A stretch of 64,000 nt of DNA, from positions 124,001 through 188,000 of the forward strand of contig JAITLK010000002.1 of NCBI GenBank assembly GCA_031277945.1, read 5' to 3'. This document shows, piece after piece, positions 8,631 to 17,178 of this stretch. Within the stretch, counting starts at the first letter, position 1. Each line of letters begins with the position of its first letter. The notes under the pieces were generated by a model that saw nothing but the letters and a program-made list of their open reading frames with translations, was not told where the DNA came from and did not search any database. This stretch comes from Microbacterium sp. Lineage in GTDB: Bacteria; Actinomycetota; Actinomycetes; Actinomycetales; Microbacteriaceae. The position numbers and the translations under genes are program-made.

Positions 8631-9131
8631 ATGGCGATCGAACACGACTTCTTCGGATTGCTCGAGTCGGGCCCGGACGGCTCGATCTTCTGGTCTGAGA
8701 CGGTGGAATTCGGCGACCAGTCCGTCACTGTGGACCTCACCGCGCCCGACGAGAACGACGTGGCTCCCGATGCGCTCAACATCGCCGCCGCGATGATCAC
8801 CGGGCTCGAACATCTCGACCTCCGCTGCCGCGAGGCGATGGTGGGCCAGCTCGGGGATCGCACCAGCGAGGTCACCGAGTACGTGGTCTCCCAGGAGGAG
8901 TCGCTCGGCGACGAGCTGGAGGACTACCTCACCGATGTCTCGGGCGACACCGCCATCGACATCATCAAGGCGCTGCGACTGATGAGCGTCACGATCCTTG
9001 CGGATGAGCACGGCGGATCTGATCCGTTCGCGGTGCTCGAGTACGCGCTGGATGCCGACTCCACCGACGACGTGCTGCTGGTCAATCTCGCCTCCGACGC
9101 CTCCGTGCTGTCGGTGACGTCCGCGGACTGA
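8631..9131 (+). CDS. DUF2004-like protein
   Basis: 166-aa acidic soluble protein without signal peptide or membrane segment. It resembles the DUF2004 family by its N-terminal beta-rich block, in which a short acidic turn is followed by a strand with SVTVDL, and a helical half with many acidic residues. I assign this from memory of the pattern, not from a search. The sequence TTACAT lies six bases before the ATG and may be a leaderless -10. It ends 13 bases before a strong hairpin shared with lipA on the other strand. Function is unknown. Confidence 0.65.
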   Translation: MAIEHDFFGLLESGPDGSIFWSETVEFGDQSVTVDLTAPDENDVAPDALNIAAAMITGLEHLDLRCREAMVGQLGDRTSEVTEYVVSQEESLGDELEDYLTDVSGDTAIDIIKALRLMSVTILADEHGGSDPFAVLEYALDADSTDDVLLVNLASDASVLSVTSAD

Positions 9132-9144
9132 CCAGAGAGCAAGA

Positions 9145-9178
9145 GCAGGGGCCACCCGATCGCTCGGGTGGCCCCTGC
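9145..9178. terminator. bidirectional terminator between DUF2004-like gene and lipA
   Basis: Perfect 15-bp GC-rich stem (9145-9159 with 9164-9178) and a four-base loop. No T tract follows on either side, as is common in high-GC actinobacteria. It separates two convergent genes. Confidence 0.75.
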
Positions 9179-9181
9179 CCG

Positions 9182-10168
9182 TCAGACCGCCTGGGCGAAC
9201 TCGTCCGCATCGGCCAGATGGCGCAACTGCTCCGGGATGTCGCGCCCCTTCGAGATCATGGAACGAGCCCACAGCCGACCGGCACGATACGACGAGCGCA
9301 CCAGCGGACCGGCCAGCACACCGAGGAACCCGATCTCCTCGGCCTCCTCACGAAACGCCACGAAGCGCTCCGGCTTGACCCAGCGGTCGACCGGGAGATG
9401 GCGGGGGGAGGGGCGCAGGTACTGCGTGATGGTCAGGATGTCGCAACCGGCATCGTGCAGATCCCGCATCGCCTGGCTGACCTCCTCGTCCGTCTCTCCC
9501 ATGCCCAGGATGAGGTTGGACTTGGTGATCAGTCCCGCCGCCCGCGCGCGGGTGAGGACGCCGAGCGAGCGTTCGTAGCGGAACGCGGGCCGGATGCGCT
9601 TGAACACGCGGGGTACCGTCTCCACGTTGTGCGCGAACACCTCGGGGCGGGACTCGAACACCTCGTCGAGCAGCTCCGGACGCCCGGAGAAGTCGGTGGC
9701 GAGGAGCTCGACGCCCGTGCCCGGATTGTCCTGGTGGATGCGTCGCACCGTCTCGGCGTTGAGCCAGGCACCCTCGTCGGGGAGGTCGTCGCGGGCGACG
9801 GAGGTCACCGTGGCATAGCGCAGCTGCATCTTGGCGACGCTCTCAGCCACGCGGCGCGGTTCATCCGTGTCGTACTCGGCCGGCTTGCCCGTGGAGATCT
9901 GACAGAAGTCACAACGACGCGTGCAGTCGGAGCCGCCGATGAGGAAGGTCGCCTCCCGGTCCTCCCAGCACTCGTAGATGTTGGGGCAGCCCGCTTCCTG
10001 GCACACCGTGTGCAGACCTTCGTCCTTCACCAGGGAGCGCAGTCCTAGATACTCGGGCCCGGTCTTGGCCTTCGTGCGGATCCATTCCGGCTTGCGTTCG
10101 ATGGGAGTCTCCGCATTGCGGATCTCCAGGCGCAGGAGCTTGCGTCCGTCGGGGGCGGCTGCGCTCAT
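9182..10168 (-). CDS. lipA: lipoyl synthase
   Basis: 328-aa radical SAM enzyme that inserts two sulfurs at C6 and C8 of protein-bound octanoyl groups to make lipoate for the pyruvate and oxoglutarate dehydrogenases and the glycine cleavage system. Both iron-sulfur cluster motifs are intact: the auxiliary cluster cysteines in [13 protein letters not shown], and the radical SAM CxxxCxxC in [13 protein letters not shown]. Length is typical. It overlaps the lipB stop by four bases (ATGA), so octanoyl transfer and sulfur insertion are translationally coupled. Confidence 0.97.
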   Translation of the reverse strand: MSAAAPDGRKLLRLEIRNAETPIERKPEWIRTKAKTGPEYLGLRSLVKDEGLHTVCQEAGCPNIYECWEDREATFLIGGSDCTRRCDFCQISTGKPAEYDTDEPRRVAESVAKMQLRYATVTSVARDDLPDEGAWLNAETVRRIHQDNPGTGVELLATDFSGRPELLDEVFESRPEVFAHNVETVPRVFKRIRPAFRYERSLGVLTRARAAGLITKSNLILGMGETDEEVSQAMRDLHDAGCDILTITQYLRPSPRHLPVDRWVKPERFVAFREEAEEIGFLGVLAGPLVRSSYRAGRLWARSMISKGRDIPEQLRHLADADEFAQAV

Positions 10169-10818
10169 GCTGCCACCTCCGACCGCACGAGCTCGGGGAG
10201 GACATCGACATCGAAAGAGGCGAGGACAGGGGCGACGAGATCTCGCACCCCGATGCGCTCACCGGTGATCCGGCTGGCGCTGGTCACGCCCGCGTCCGTG
10301 ATGCCGCAGGGAATGATGTGGGCGAACCCGTCGAGAGCGCAGTCCGCGTTGATCGCGAAGCCGTGCATGGTGACGCCTCGCTCCACCCGCACCCCGATGG
10401 CGGCGACTTTCGCGTCGCGGGCTCCCTCGCTGACCCAGACGCCGCTGCGCCCCTCGATCTGGCGCCCGTCGATGCCGAACACGCGCAGCGCGGCGATGAG
10501 GCGACGCTCCAGTCCGCGCACGTGCTCGACCACATCGACCGGGTCGGGGAGGCGCACGATGGGATAGCCCACCAGCTGGCCGGGACCGTGCCAGGTGATC
10601 TTCCCGCCGCGATCCACATCGATCACCGGTGTGCCGTCGTCCGGGCGCTCCTGCGGCTCCGTGCGCTTGCCGGCGGTGTACACCGCTTCGTGCTCCAGCA
10701 GGATCAGCGTGTCGGGTCGCCGGCCGTCGACCACCTCCGCATGGATCTTCCGCTGCAGTGTCCATCCCTGCTCGTACGGAACCGCGTCTGGGGCGAAGCC
10801 CGCCACATGCACGTCCAT
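10165..10818 (-). CDS. lipB: lipoyl(octanoyl) transferase
   Basis: 217-aa enzyme that moves octanoate from acyl carrier protein to the lipoyl domains of target enzymes, the first step before LipA. The catalytic cysteine lies in the motif [10 protein letters not shown], and the catalytic lysine in AKVAAIGVR. The conserved GxGGxxTxHGPGQ-type segment appears as [16 protein letters not shown]. An upstream in-frame ATG at 10866 is open, but the ATG at 10818 is preferred because of its Shine-Dalgarno (GAGGA) and because the family begins near here. lipA follows with a four-base overlap. Confidence 0.96.
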   Translation of the reverse strand: MDVHVAGFAPDAVPYEQGWTLQRKIHAEVVDGRRPDTLILLEHEAVYTAGKRTEPQERPDDGTPVIDVDRGGKITWHGPGQLVGYPIVRLPDPVDVVEHVRGLERRLIAALRVFGIDGRQIEGRSGVWVSEGARDAKVAAIGVRVERGVTMHGFAINADCALDGFAHIIPCGITDAGVTSASRITGERIGVRDLVAPVLASFDVDVLPELVRSEVAA

Positions 10819-10900
10819 CTGATCCTCCTCAGATCGGCATTGTTGTACAGCGTCCAATAATGCCACACGATGATCTCGGCATCGTCGGGGCCCGCCTCGG

Positions 10901-10906
10901 TACAGT
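10901..10906 (+). promoter_or_regulatory. -10 box of a leaderless promoter (TetR gene)
   Basis: TACAGT ends six bases before the GTG at 10913. This spacing decides between the two adjacent GTG codons at 10910 and 10913. Confidence 0.55.
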
Positions 10907-10912
10907 GAGGTG

Positions 10913-11494
10913 GTGAGTGTGGAGAGCAGGCAGGGGCGACCGCGTGTGTCGTCGCGGGAGACGCTCGCCGAGGCGGCGTGCGAGCTGTTCCTCGAGCGCG
11001 GCTACGATGCGACCAGCGTGGCCGACATCACCGCTCGTGCCGGCGTCAGCCGATCCAGCTTCTTCAACTACTTCTCCTCCAAGCACGACGTGCTGTGGGC
11101 CGGCGTGGACGATGCGATCGCCGTGCTGGAGGGGCGACTGCAGCATTCGCCTGCGGAGGTGGTAGGCACTCTGGCGGCCTTCTCGGATGGGCTGGCTCCG
11201 GACTCTCTCGCGCTGGCCATCGCCAACGACGAGGCGATGGGGGCCGTCGCCGATCTGCAGCGCGAGGGAACGGCCCGTGCCGCCCGGATCGGCATCGCCG
11301 TCACGGCTGCTCTCCGTGCGGTCGGCTGGGCGCCGTTGCCGGCGCAGGTGATCGGCTCCGCATACGGTTCCGCCGTGCTCGCAGCCGTCGAGCGCTGGGC
11401 GCGGGACGGATCGGGACGCACCGCGTTGTCCGATCGGCTGGAGGAGGCGCTGGCATTCGTCGCCGAGATGCCGGGTGCGGCCACGATCCGCTGA
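10913..11494 (+). CDS. TetR/AcrR family transcriptional regulator
   Basis: 193-aa DNA-binding repressor. The N-terminal helix-turn-helix is clear (RETLAEAACELFLERGYDAT, then VADITARAGVSRSSFFNYF and a conserved K-x-D/E-x-L/V-L/W). The C-terminal ligand domain is alanine-rich and not assignable. GTG at 10913 is preferred to GTG at 10910 because it sits six bases from the TACAGT box. It is divergent from lipB, with 94 bases between the starts, so it may regulate itself or lipBA; lipoate genes are not usually under such control. Its target is not determined. Confidence 0.88.
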   Translation: MSVESRQGRPRVSSRETLAEAACELFLERGYDATSVADITARAGVSRSSFFNYFSSKHDVLWAGVDDAIAVLEGRLQHSPAEVVGTLAAFSDGLAPDSLALAIANDEAMGAVADLQREGTARAARIGIAVTAALRAVGWAPLPAQVIGSAYGSAVLAAVERWARDGSGRTALSDRLEEALAFVAEMPGAATIR

Positions 11495-11503
11495 GTCCTC
11501 GCG

Positions 11504-11509
11504 TAAACT
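11504..11509 (+). promoter_or_regulatory. -10 box upstream of ffh
   Basis: TAAACT ends nine bases before the ATG at 11519. The transcript would have a leader of about two or three bases, too short for a Shine-Dalgarno. Confidence 0.45.
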
Positions 11510-11518
11510 CGTAGCATC

Positions 11519-13075
11519 ATGGCTACTTTCGGCACGCTCTCAGATCGTCTCACCGAGACCTTCCGCAATCTGCGCACCAAGGGCAAGCTCACGCCCGCTG
11601 ACGTGGACGGCACCGTTCGCGAGATCCGTCGCGCTCTCCTCGACGCCGACGTCGCCCTGGAGGTCGTGAAGGAGTTCACCGCCAAGGTGCGCGAGCGTGC
11701 GCTCGGCGACGAGGTCAACCGCGCCCTCAACCCGGCGCAGCAGGTCGTGCAGATCGTCAACGAGGAGCTCATCGGGATCCTCGGTGGCGAGCAGCGCCGT
11801 CTGCAGTTCGCGAAGACCGCCCCCACGGTGATCATGCTCGCGGGCCTGCAGGGCTCCGGAAAGACGACGTTCGCGGGAAAGCTCGCGAAGATGCTGGAGA
11901 AGGACGGGCACACGCCCCTTCTCGTGGCCGCCGACCTCCAGCGCCCCAATGCCGTCAACCAGCTCCAGGTCGTCGCCGAGCGCGCCGGAGCCACCATCTT
12001 CGCGCCGGAGCCGGGCAACGGCGTCGGCGACCCGGTCAAGGTGTCGCGCGATGGCGTCGAGTACGCCCGTCGTCAGCAGCATGACGTGGTCATCGTCGAC
12101 ACGGCCGGACGCCTCGGTGTCGACGCCGAGCTGATGAAGCAGGCCGCCGATATCCGCCGCGAGATCCAGCCGGACGAGGTGCTGTTCGTCATCGACGCGA
12201 TGATCGGGCAGGACGCTGTCAACACCGCGAAGGCATTCCAGGAGGGTGTCGACTTCACGGGTGTCGTGCTGTCGAAGCTCGACGGCGATGCGCGCGGTGG
12301 CGCTGCCCTGTCGGTCGCGTCCGTCACCGGCCGTCCCATCATCTTCGCCTCCACCGGCGAAGGCCTCGACGATGTCGAGCCGTTCCACCCGGACCGCATG
12401 GCCAGCCGCATCCTCGATCTCGGTGACATCCTCACCCTGATCGAGCAGGCACAGGCGGCGTTCGACGAGGCCGAGGCACTCAAGGTCGCCGAGAAGCTCG
12501 CCACCGAGCAGTTCACGCTCGAGGACTTCCTCGAGCAGATGCAGCAGCTCAAGAAGATGGGCTCGATGAAGAAGATGCTCGGGATGCTCCCGGGCATGGG
12601 CTCGATGAAGCAGCAGCTCGACGACTTCGATGAGAGCGAGATCGGCCGCACCGAGGCCATCATCCGGTCGATGACGCCGGCGGAGCGCCGCAACACCAAG
12701 CTCCTCAACGGTTCGCGTCGTCTTCGCATCGCCCGCGGTTCCGGCATGACGGTCACCGACGTCAACCAGCTCGTACAGCGGTTCGAGCAGGCCGCCAAGA
12801 TGATGAAGACGGTCGCCCGCGGCGGTGTCCCCAACATCCCCGGCATGGGCCCGATCCCGGGCGGCAAGCCGGGTGCGTCCGCCAAGCGCGGCGGAAAGAA
12901 GGCCAAGGGCGGCGGTGTCCCGCGCTCCGGCAACCCGGCGAAGCGTGCCGCACAGCAGGCCGAGATCGCAGCGGCGCCTGCGGCCCCCACGGGTTCCGGC
13001 TTCGGTCTCGGCGGCGGCAAGACGCCGACGGCGGAGGACCTCGCCGAACTGCAGAAGATGCTCGGCAACGGCTGA
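11519..13075 (+). CDS. ffh: signal recognition particle protein Ffh
   Basis: 518-aa GTPase subunit of the signal recognition particle. It binds signal sequences on the ribosome together with 4.5S RNA and docks on FtsY. The N domain (about 1-85) is followed by the G domain with P-loop GLQGSGKTT near residue 107, DTAGRL (G3) and SKLDGDARGG (G4). The methionine-rich M domain begins near residue 325, with GSMKKMLGMLPGM and the RNA-binding helix-turn-helix including SGMTVTDVNQLV. A Gly/Lys/Ala-rich tail of about 90 residues follows, as in other actinobacteria. Confidence 0.97.
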   Translation: MATFGTLSDRLTETFRNLRTKGKLTPADVDGTVREIRRALLDADVALEVVKEFTAKVRERALGDEVNRALNPAQQVVQIVNEELIGILGGEQRRLQFAKTAPTVIMLAGLQGSGKTTFAGKLAKMLEKDGHTPLLVAADLQRPNAVNQLQVVAERAGATIFAPEPGNGVGDPVKVSRDGVEYARRQQHDVVIVDTAGRLGVDAELMKQAADIRREIQPDEVLFVIDAMIGQDAVNTAKAFQEGVDFTGVVLSKLDGDARGGAALSVASVTGRPIIFASTGEGLDDVEPFHPDRMASRILDLGDILTLIEQAQAAFDEAEALKVAEKLATEQFTLEDFLEQMQQLKKMGSMKKMLGMLPGMGSMKQQLDDFDESEIGRTEAIIRSMTPAERRNTKLLNGSRRLRIARGSGMTVTDVNQLVQRFEQAAKMMKTVARGGVPNIPGMGPIPGGKPGASAKRGGKKAKGGGVPRSGNPAKRAAQQAEIAAAPAAPTGSGFGLGGGKTPTAEDLAELQKMLGNG

Positions 13076-13088
13076 TCTCCGCGCCGGC

Positions 13089-14972
13089 ATGATCGACGAC
13101 TCCCGCTTCGCCGCCGATTCCGCGCCGCGTCTCATCCCCGAGAGCTACCCGGGGGTGTGGCCTGAGAGCTCCGTGCTCGTCACGGCGGACGGCCTGTGGG
13201 AACTGCGTGATCGCGACGGCGTGCCCCTGCAAGCGGGGCGATCCTCACGTACGCGCCTCGGCTCGTGCCGTGTGGCGGTCGATGATGAGACCCGCAGCCG
13301 CGTGACGGACCGGGCGCGGACTGCGCCTCAGCTGTCGCGGGTGCTGGAGGGATTCCACGTCGTCGGGATGGACGCGCGGGTGCCGGTCCTCGCAATCGGC
13401 TCGAACGCGGCGCCGTCGCAGCTGCGTCACAAGTTCCGCGAGATTCCGGATGCGCTCGTACTGCCGTCTGTGCGAGCACGTGTGCAGGGTGTGGCGCTGG
13501 CGTATGCGGGCTTCTTCGCCGGCTACGGAGCGCTTCCGGCCACGATCGTGCCGTCGGGCACGGCCGACCTCGAGCTTCACGTCCAGTTCACCGATCCTGG
13601 CCAGCTCGCCAGCCTCGATCAGAGCGAGGCTCCGCACTATCGTCGCGTCTGGCTCGACGCGCAGTCGGGGGTCCGCGTCGTGCTGGAGACCGGGGAGGAG
13701 CTCGCCGGGGTCTACGCCTATGTCGCTCGCGGGGGAGCGCTGGCCGATGAGACGGGCGCCGCGATCCCCGCGGCGATGCGCCCCGCCGATGCCGGGCTGT
13801 CTCAAACCGCCGTTGTCGAGCACCTGTGCGCCATCGACGCCGTCGCCGGCGCGTGGGGATCCGATGCCCCCGCACTCCGGGCAGCCGCCGGTGCGCTTGC
13901 GGATGGCGGCGCCGCTGTCCTCTCCGCCGCCGGCCTGCTCACAGAACCGTCGGCTTTCACCCGACTCGCCGACGAGAGCGGCACACCAAGCGCGCGGACC
14001 TACGGCCGGATGCTCCCGTCTGCGGCGAGTGTTCCTGCACCCGAACCCGGACACATCACCCTCGTCACCACGGTCACTCCGGCCGGGATCGAGCGCGGGG
14101 GGAAGTCCGTGGTGTCGATCTCGCGTCGGGTGCACGAGTCACTGGGTAGCCCCGACGTCGTGGAGCTCCGCTCCCACGCGCTCGTCGTCGGCCACGGCGC
14201 AGCGGCACCATCCGCACTCGCCGCCGTGGTGATCCGCACGGAATCACCCGATGCAGCCCCGGACCACGTCGTGGAGGTCGACCACGTGCTGCGCATGGCA
14301 TGCGGGCTGGAGAACGGTGAGATCGCCGATCTGCAACCGGTGAGACTGGAGCGTGGCACCGCGGGTGATCGCGTGGTCGGAAAGCCCACGTACCTCACGA
14401 TGAGGACCACGCTCGCCGATCCTGCCTCCGCCGAGCGCGATGTCGTGCTCATGAGCCGACTGGCGCTGGACATCCTCGGTGTCGGCCCCGGCGACTACGT
14501 CGTGGTGGAAGGGGCGGGGACCGGAACGGGGGACGCGCCCGTGGGGGAGATCCCCACCGTGATGCTCAAGGCTTTCGAGGCTCCGGGCTCCGTCGAGGAT
14601 ACCCGCCAGCGCATCACCGGTGGGACGTGGGGCGCGCGTTTCCCTGCCGCAGAGGAGACGCTCGGGGTGCGTCCCGACCTTCCCCTGGCCTTCCTGGACC
14701 TCGAACTGCGAACACGGCTCGGCATTGCCGGACAGACTCTCGCCACCGTTCGTGTGCGCCCCGCTCGGCTGCCGCAGTTCTGGTCGGAGCTGCGGGAGAT
14801 GCTCCTCATCCTCGCCGTCGCCTTCCTCGGTGTCGTGGTCGTGGCTCCGTGGCCGTGGCTGCAGATGCTCCTCATCGTCGCGCTGGTCGTCATGTCCCTC
14901 TGGCTCATCGTGCAGAGGCTGCGCCGCCGCCTCACCCACGTTCTCCGCCGCGGCCAGGGTCGCGGGCGCTGA
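13089..14972 (+). CDS. unknown multidomain protein with C-terminal membrane anchor
   Basis: 627 aa, not recognised as a named family. The first part (about residues 1-330) holds [16 protein letters not shown] near residue 100, followed by [11 protein letters not shown] and a [11 protein letters not shown] block. This resembles the gamma-glutamylcyclotransferase-like fold, where a GSN loop binds the substrate. The second part (about 340-550) has a [20 protein letters not shown] motif reminiscent of double-psi beta-barrel proteins. Two hydrophobic helices follow (about 573-618) and then a basic tail. The ATG at 13089 lies 13 bases after ffh with no clear Shine-Dalgarno, so coupling to ffh is likely. 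Domain assignments are guesses from motif shape. Confidence 0.7.
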   Translation: MIDDSRFAADSAPRLIPESYPGVWPESSVLVTADGLWELRDRDGVPLQAGRSSRTRLGSCRVAVDDETRSRVTDRARTAPQLSRVLEGFHVVGMDARVPVLAIGSNAAPSQLRHKFREIPDALVLPSVRARVQGVALAYAGFFAGYGALPATIVPSGTADLELHVQFTDPGQLASLDQSEAPHYRRVWLDAQSGVRVVLETGEELAGVYAYVARGGALADETGAAIPAAMRPADAGLSQTAVVEHLCAIDAVAGAWGSDAPALRAAAGALADGGAAVLSAAGLLTEPSAFTRLADESGTPSARTYGRMLPSAASVPAPEPGHITLVTTVTPAGIERGGKSVVSISRRVHESLGSPDVVELRSHALVVGHGAAAPSALAAVVIRTESPDAAPDHVVEVDHVLRMACGLENGEIADLQPVRLERGTAGDRVVGKPTYLTMRTTLADPASAERDVVLMSRLALDILGVGPGDYVVVEGAGTGTGDAPVGEIPTVMLKAFEAPGSVEDTRQRITGGTWGARFPAAEETLGVRPDLPLAFLDLELRTRLGIAGQTLATVRVRPARLPQFWSELREMLLILAVAFLGVVVVAPWPWLQMLLIVALVVMSLWLIVQRLRRRLTHVLRRGQGRGR

Positions 14973-15165
14973 CGGCGAGCGGAGCGCTGCGGCGACACGG
15001 CCCGCGCACGTTTCGCGCATGGCGGCGGAATCTGGCAGAATAGAACTTCGGATTGCGTGCTCGACCCTCTATCCAGCCCGCATCCACCCCAGAGCTTCCG
15101 CCGGGTGTGCACCCCACGCTCCAGGCGATCGGTTCGTTATTCCTCTTCTACATTCTTGGAGAATT

Positions 15166-15603
15166 GTGGCTGTCAAGATTCGCCTCAAGCGCCTGGGCAA
15201 GATCCGGGCCCCCTACTACCGCATCGTCGTCGCCGACTCGCGCACCAAGCGCGACGGTCGCGTGATCGAGGAGATCGGCAAGTACCACCCCACCGAGGAG
15301 CCCTCGATCATCGAGGTCGACTCCGAGCGTGCTCAGTACTGGCTGTCGGTCGGCGCTCAGCCCACCGAGCAGGTCGCCGCGCTGCTGAAGCTCACCGGCG
15401 ACTGGGGCAAGTTCAAGGGCGACAAGGACGCGAAGTCCACCGTCAAGGTCAAGGGCGAGGCCGAGGCCTTCGTGGCGGACGCCGCGAAGAAGTCGGTCAT
15501 CAAGCCGAAGGCGGAGAAGAAGGCAGAGGCTCCCGCTGAGGACGCTGCTGCTGAGGCTCCCGCCGCGGACGAGGCCGCTGCGGCCCCGGCCGACGCCGAG
15601 TAA
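15166..15603 (+). CDS. rpsP: 30S ribosomal protein S16
   Basis: 145-aa small-subunit protein that stabilises 16S rRNA folding. The conserved core is [20 protein letters not shown] at the start, with the rest of the S16 fold to about residue 85. A Lys/Ala/Glu-rich tail of about 60 residues follows, which is usual in actinobacteria. The start is a GTG at 15166 with GGAG about five bases before it. Longer open extensions have no family similarity. The 193 bases upstream contain the end of the preceding gene's transcript and an AT-richer patch (about 15036-15050) that may hold the promoter of the rpsP-khpA-rimM-trmD operon. Confidence 0.97.
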   Translation: MAVKIRLKRLGKIRAPYYRIVVADSRTKRDGRVIEEIGKYHPTEEPSIIEVDSERAQYWLSVGAQPTEQVAALLKLTGDWGKFKGDKDAKSTVKVKGEAEAFVADAAKKSVIKPKAEKKAEAPAEDAAAEAPAADEAAAAPADAE

Positions 15604-15608
15604 TCGCT

Positions 15609-15839
15609 GTGCTGTCCGCCGCGCTCACACACATCGTCTCGGGGATCGTCGATCACCCGGAGGACGTGAAGATCACATCGTCCACCTCGTCGCGAGGTGA
15701 GGTCCTGGAGGTGCACGTGCATCCCGAGGACCGTGGACGCGTGATCGGGCGCGGCGGACGGACCGCGAAGGCATTGCGGACGCTGATCTCGGCTCTCGCC
15801 GACGGCGCCCGTGTCCGTGTCGACGTCGCGGACGACTGA
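15609..15839 (+). CDS. khpA: KH-domain RNA-binding protein KhpA
   Basis: 76-aa single KH domain. The GxxG RNA-contact loop is visible in DRGRVIGRGGRTAKALRTL. KhpA pairs with KhpB (Jag) in Gram-positive bacteria and affects cell division and small-RNA regulation. It starts at GTG, five bases after rpsP, and its stop overlaps the rimM ATG by one base (TGATG). Position between rpsP and rimM is conserved in many Gram-positive genomes. Confidence 0.93.
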   Translation: MLSAALTHIVSGIVDHPEDVKITSSTSSRGEVLEVHVHPEDRGRVIGRGGRTAKALRTLISALADGARVRVDVADD

Positions 15840-16438
15840 TGTCAGGGCGTCAGGACAAGACGCAGCTCCGAGTCGGACGCCTGGTCAAGGCGCACGGACT
15901 CAAGGGCGCGTTCAAGCTCGAGCTGTACACCGATGACCCGGACGGCCGTTTCGTTCCGGGTGCGGAATTCACCCTGCAGGTTCCCGAGTCCTCGCCGTGG
16001 CACGGGAAGACCATCACGGTGCGCGAGTTCCGCTGGATGAACAGCCACGCGGTCGTCTTCTTCGAGGGCGTCGATGATCGCAACGCCGCCGATGAGCTCG
16101 TGCGTGCGATCCTCTGGATCGATCAGGATGCCGATGCAGAATCCGACGAGGACGATGCCTGGTACGACCACCAGCTCGTGGGCCTCGATGTCGTCCGGGA
16201 CGGTGACGTCGTGGGGCGTCTGGCCCGCGTCGAGCACATGCCGGCGCAGGACCTGCTGATCGTGAAGACCCCGGCGGGCGATGAGGTCATGGTGCCGTTC
16301 GTCGCCGCCATCGTTCCCGAGGTGGACATTCGCGGCGGGCGCGTGACCATCACGCCTCCTCCCGGTCTGTTCGAGGAGCTCGAAGCAGCGGACGACGCAG
16401 ACCCCGCGCCCACGCAGGAAGCGGACGGCGAGGGCTGA
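15839..16438 (+). CDS. rimM: ribosome maturation factor RimM
   Basis: 199-aa 30S assembly factor that binds S19 and helps mature the 16S 3' domain. The N-terminal beta-barrel starts with [20 protein letters not shown]. The C-terminal PRC-barrel contains [12 protein letters not shown] and ends in [20 protein letters not shown]. An acidic tail of about 25 residues follows. It is one base from khpA and two bases from trmD, so the four genes form one operon. Confidence 0.96.
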   Translation: MSGRQDKTQLRVGRLVKAHGLKGAFKLELYTDDPDGRFVPGAEFTLQVPESSPWHGKTITVREFRWMNSHAVVFFEGVDDRNAADELVRAILWIDQDADAESDEDDAWYDHQLVGLDVVRDGDVVGRLARVEHMPAQDLLIVKTPAGDEVMVPFVAAIVPEVDIRGGRVTITPPPGLFEELEAADDADPAPTQEADGEG

Positions 16439-16440
16439 TC

Positions 16441-17133
16441 GTGCGCATCGACGCGATCTCGATCTTCCCGCAGTTCTTCGACGTCCTGGAAGTCTCCCTT
16501 CTCGGCAAGGCGCGACAGAGCGGCATCCTGGATGTCCGCGTGCACGACCTGCGGGACTGGACGCATGATCGCCACCGAACGGTCGACGATACGCCCTACG
16601 GCGGGGGCGCCGGCATGGTGATGAAGCCCGAGCCCTGGGGAGAGGCGCTGGACGCCATCGCCGCCGACAGCGACACGCGCCCGATATTCATCTTCCCCTC
16701 GCCCGCGGGTGAGGTTTTCACCCAGGCCAAGGCCCGTGAGCTGGCCACGGCCGATCACCTGGTCTTCGGCTGCGGGCGGTACGAGGGCATCGACGAGCGG
16801 GTCTTCGACTACGCGCGTGAACTCGGTGAGGTTCGCCTGATGAGTATCGGCGACTACGTCCTCAACGGGGGAGAAGTGGCGGTGATGGCCATGGTCGAGG
16901 CCATCGGGCGTCTCATCCCGGGAGTCGTCGGCAATCCCGAGAGCCTGGTCGAGGAGTCGCACGAGGACGGTCTGCTGGAGTACCCCTCCTACACGAAGCC
17001 GTCCGTCTGGCGTGAGCGGGAGGTTCCGGCGGTGCTGCTCAGCGGCAACCACGGCGCCGTCGATCGCTGGCGCCACGAGCAGCAGGTGGAGCGCACGCGC
17101 CAGCGCCGTCCGGATCTTCTTCCCGGAGACTGA
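16441..17133 (+). CDS. trmD: tRNA (guanine-N1-)-methyltransferase
   Basis: 230-aa SPOUT-class enzyme that methylates G37 next to the anticodon to prevent +1 frameshifting. Knot motifs are present: the [10 protein letters not shown] segment, the cofactor loop region around [12 protein letters not shown], and [15 protein letters not shown]. The start is GTG at 16441, two bases after rimM. The stop lies in the first copy of a 28-bp tandem repeat. rplS, which usually follows trmD, is here displaced by 3.2 kb. Confidence 0.97.
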   Translation: MRIDAISIFPQFFDVLEVSLLGKARQSGILDVRVHDLRDWTHDRHRTVDDTPYGGGAGMVMKPEPWGEALDAIAADSDTRPIFIFPSPAGEVFTQAKARELATADHLVFGCGRYEGIDERVFDYARELGEVRLMSIGDYVLNGGEVAVMAMVEAIGRLIPGVVGNPESLVEESHEDGLLEYPSYTKPSVWREREVPAVLLSGNHGAVDRWRHEQQVERTRQRRPDLLPGD

Positions 17134-17178
17134 GCCTCTCAGCTCGGGAGCCGGAGACTGAGCCTCTCAACTCGGGAG
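17123..17178. repeat. 28-bp tandem duplication containing both convergent stop codons
   Basis: Copies 17123-17150 and 17151-17178 differ at one base. The unit contains the trmD stop (TGA, plus strand) and a TCA that is the stop of the HEAT-like gene on the minus strand. Because each copy holds both stops, the duplication lengthened the intergenic gap without changing either protein. Confidence 0.9.

Noticed and set aside
12825..13088. Extension of the protein at 13089 back into ffh
   Set aside because: It overlaps the ffh tail in another frame and is Arg/Pro-rich; the ATG at 13089 begins the recognisable part.
15480..15600. Lys/Ala/Glu repeats in the S16 tail
   Set aside because: Low-complexity protein tail, typical for actinobacterial S16, not a DNA repeat.
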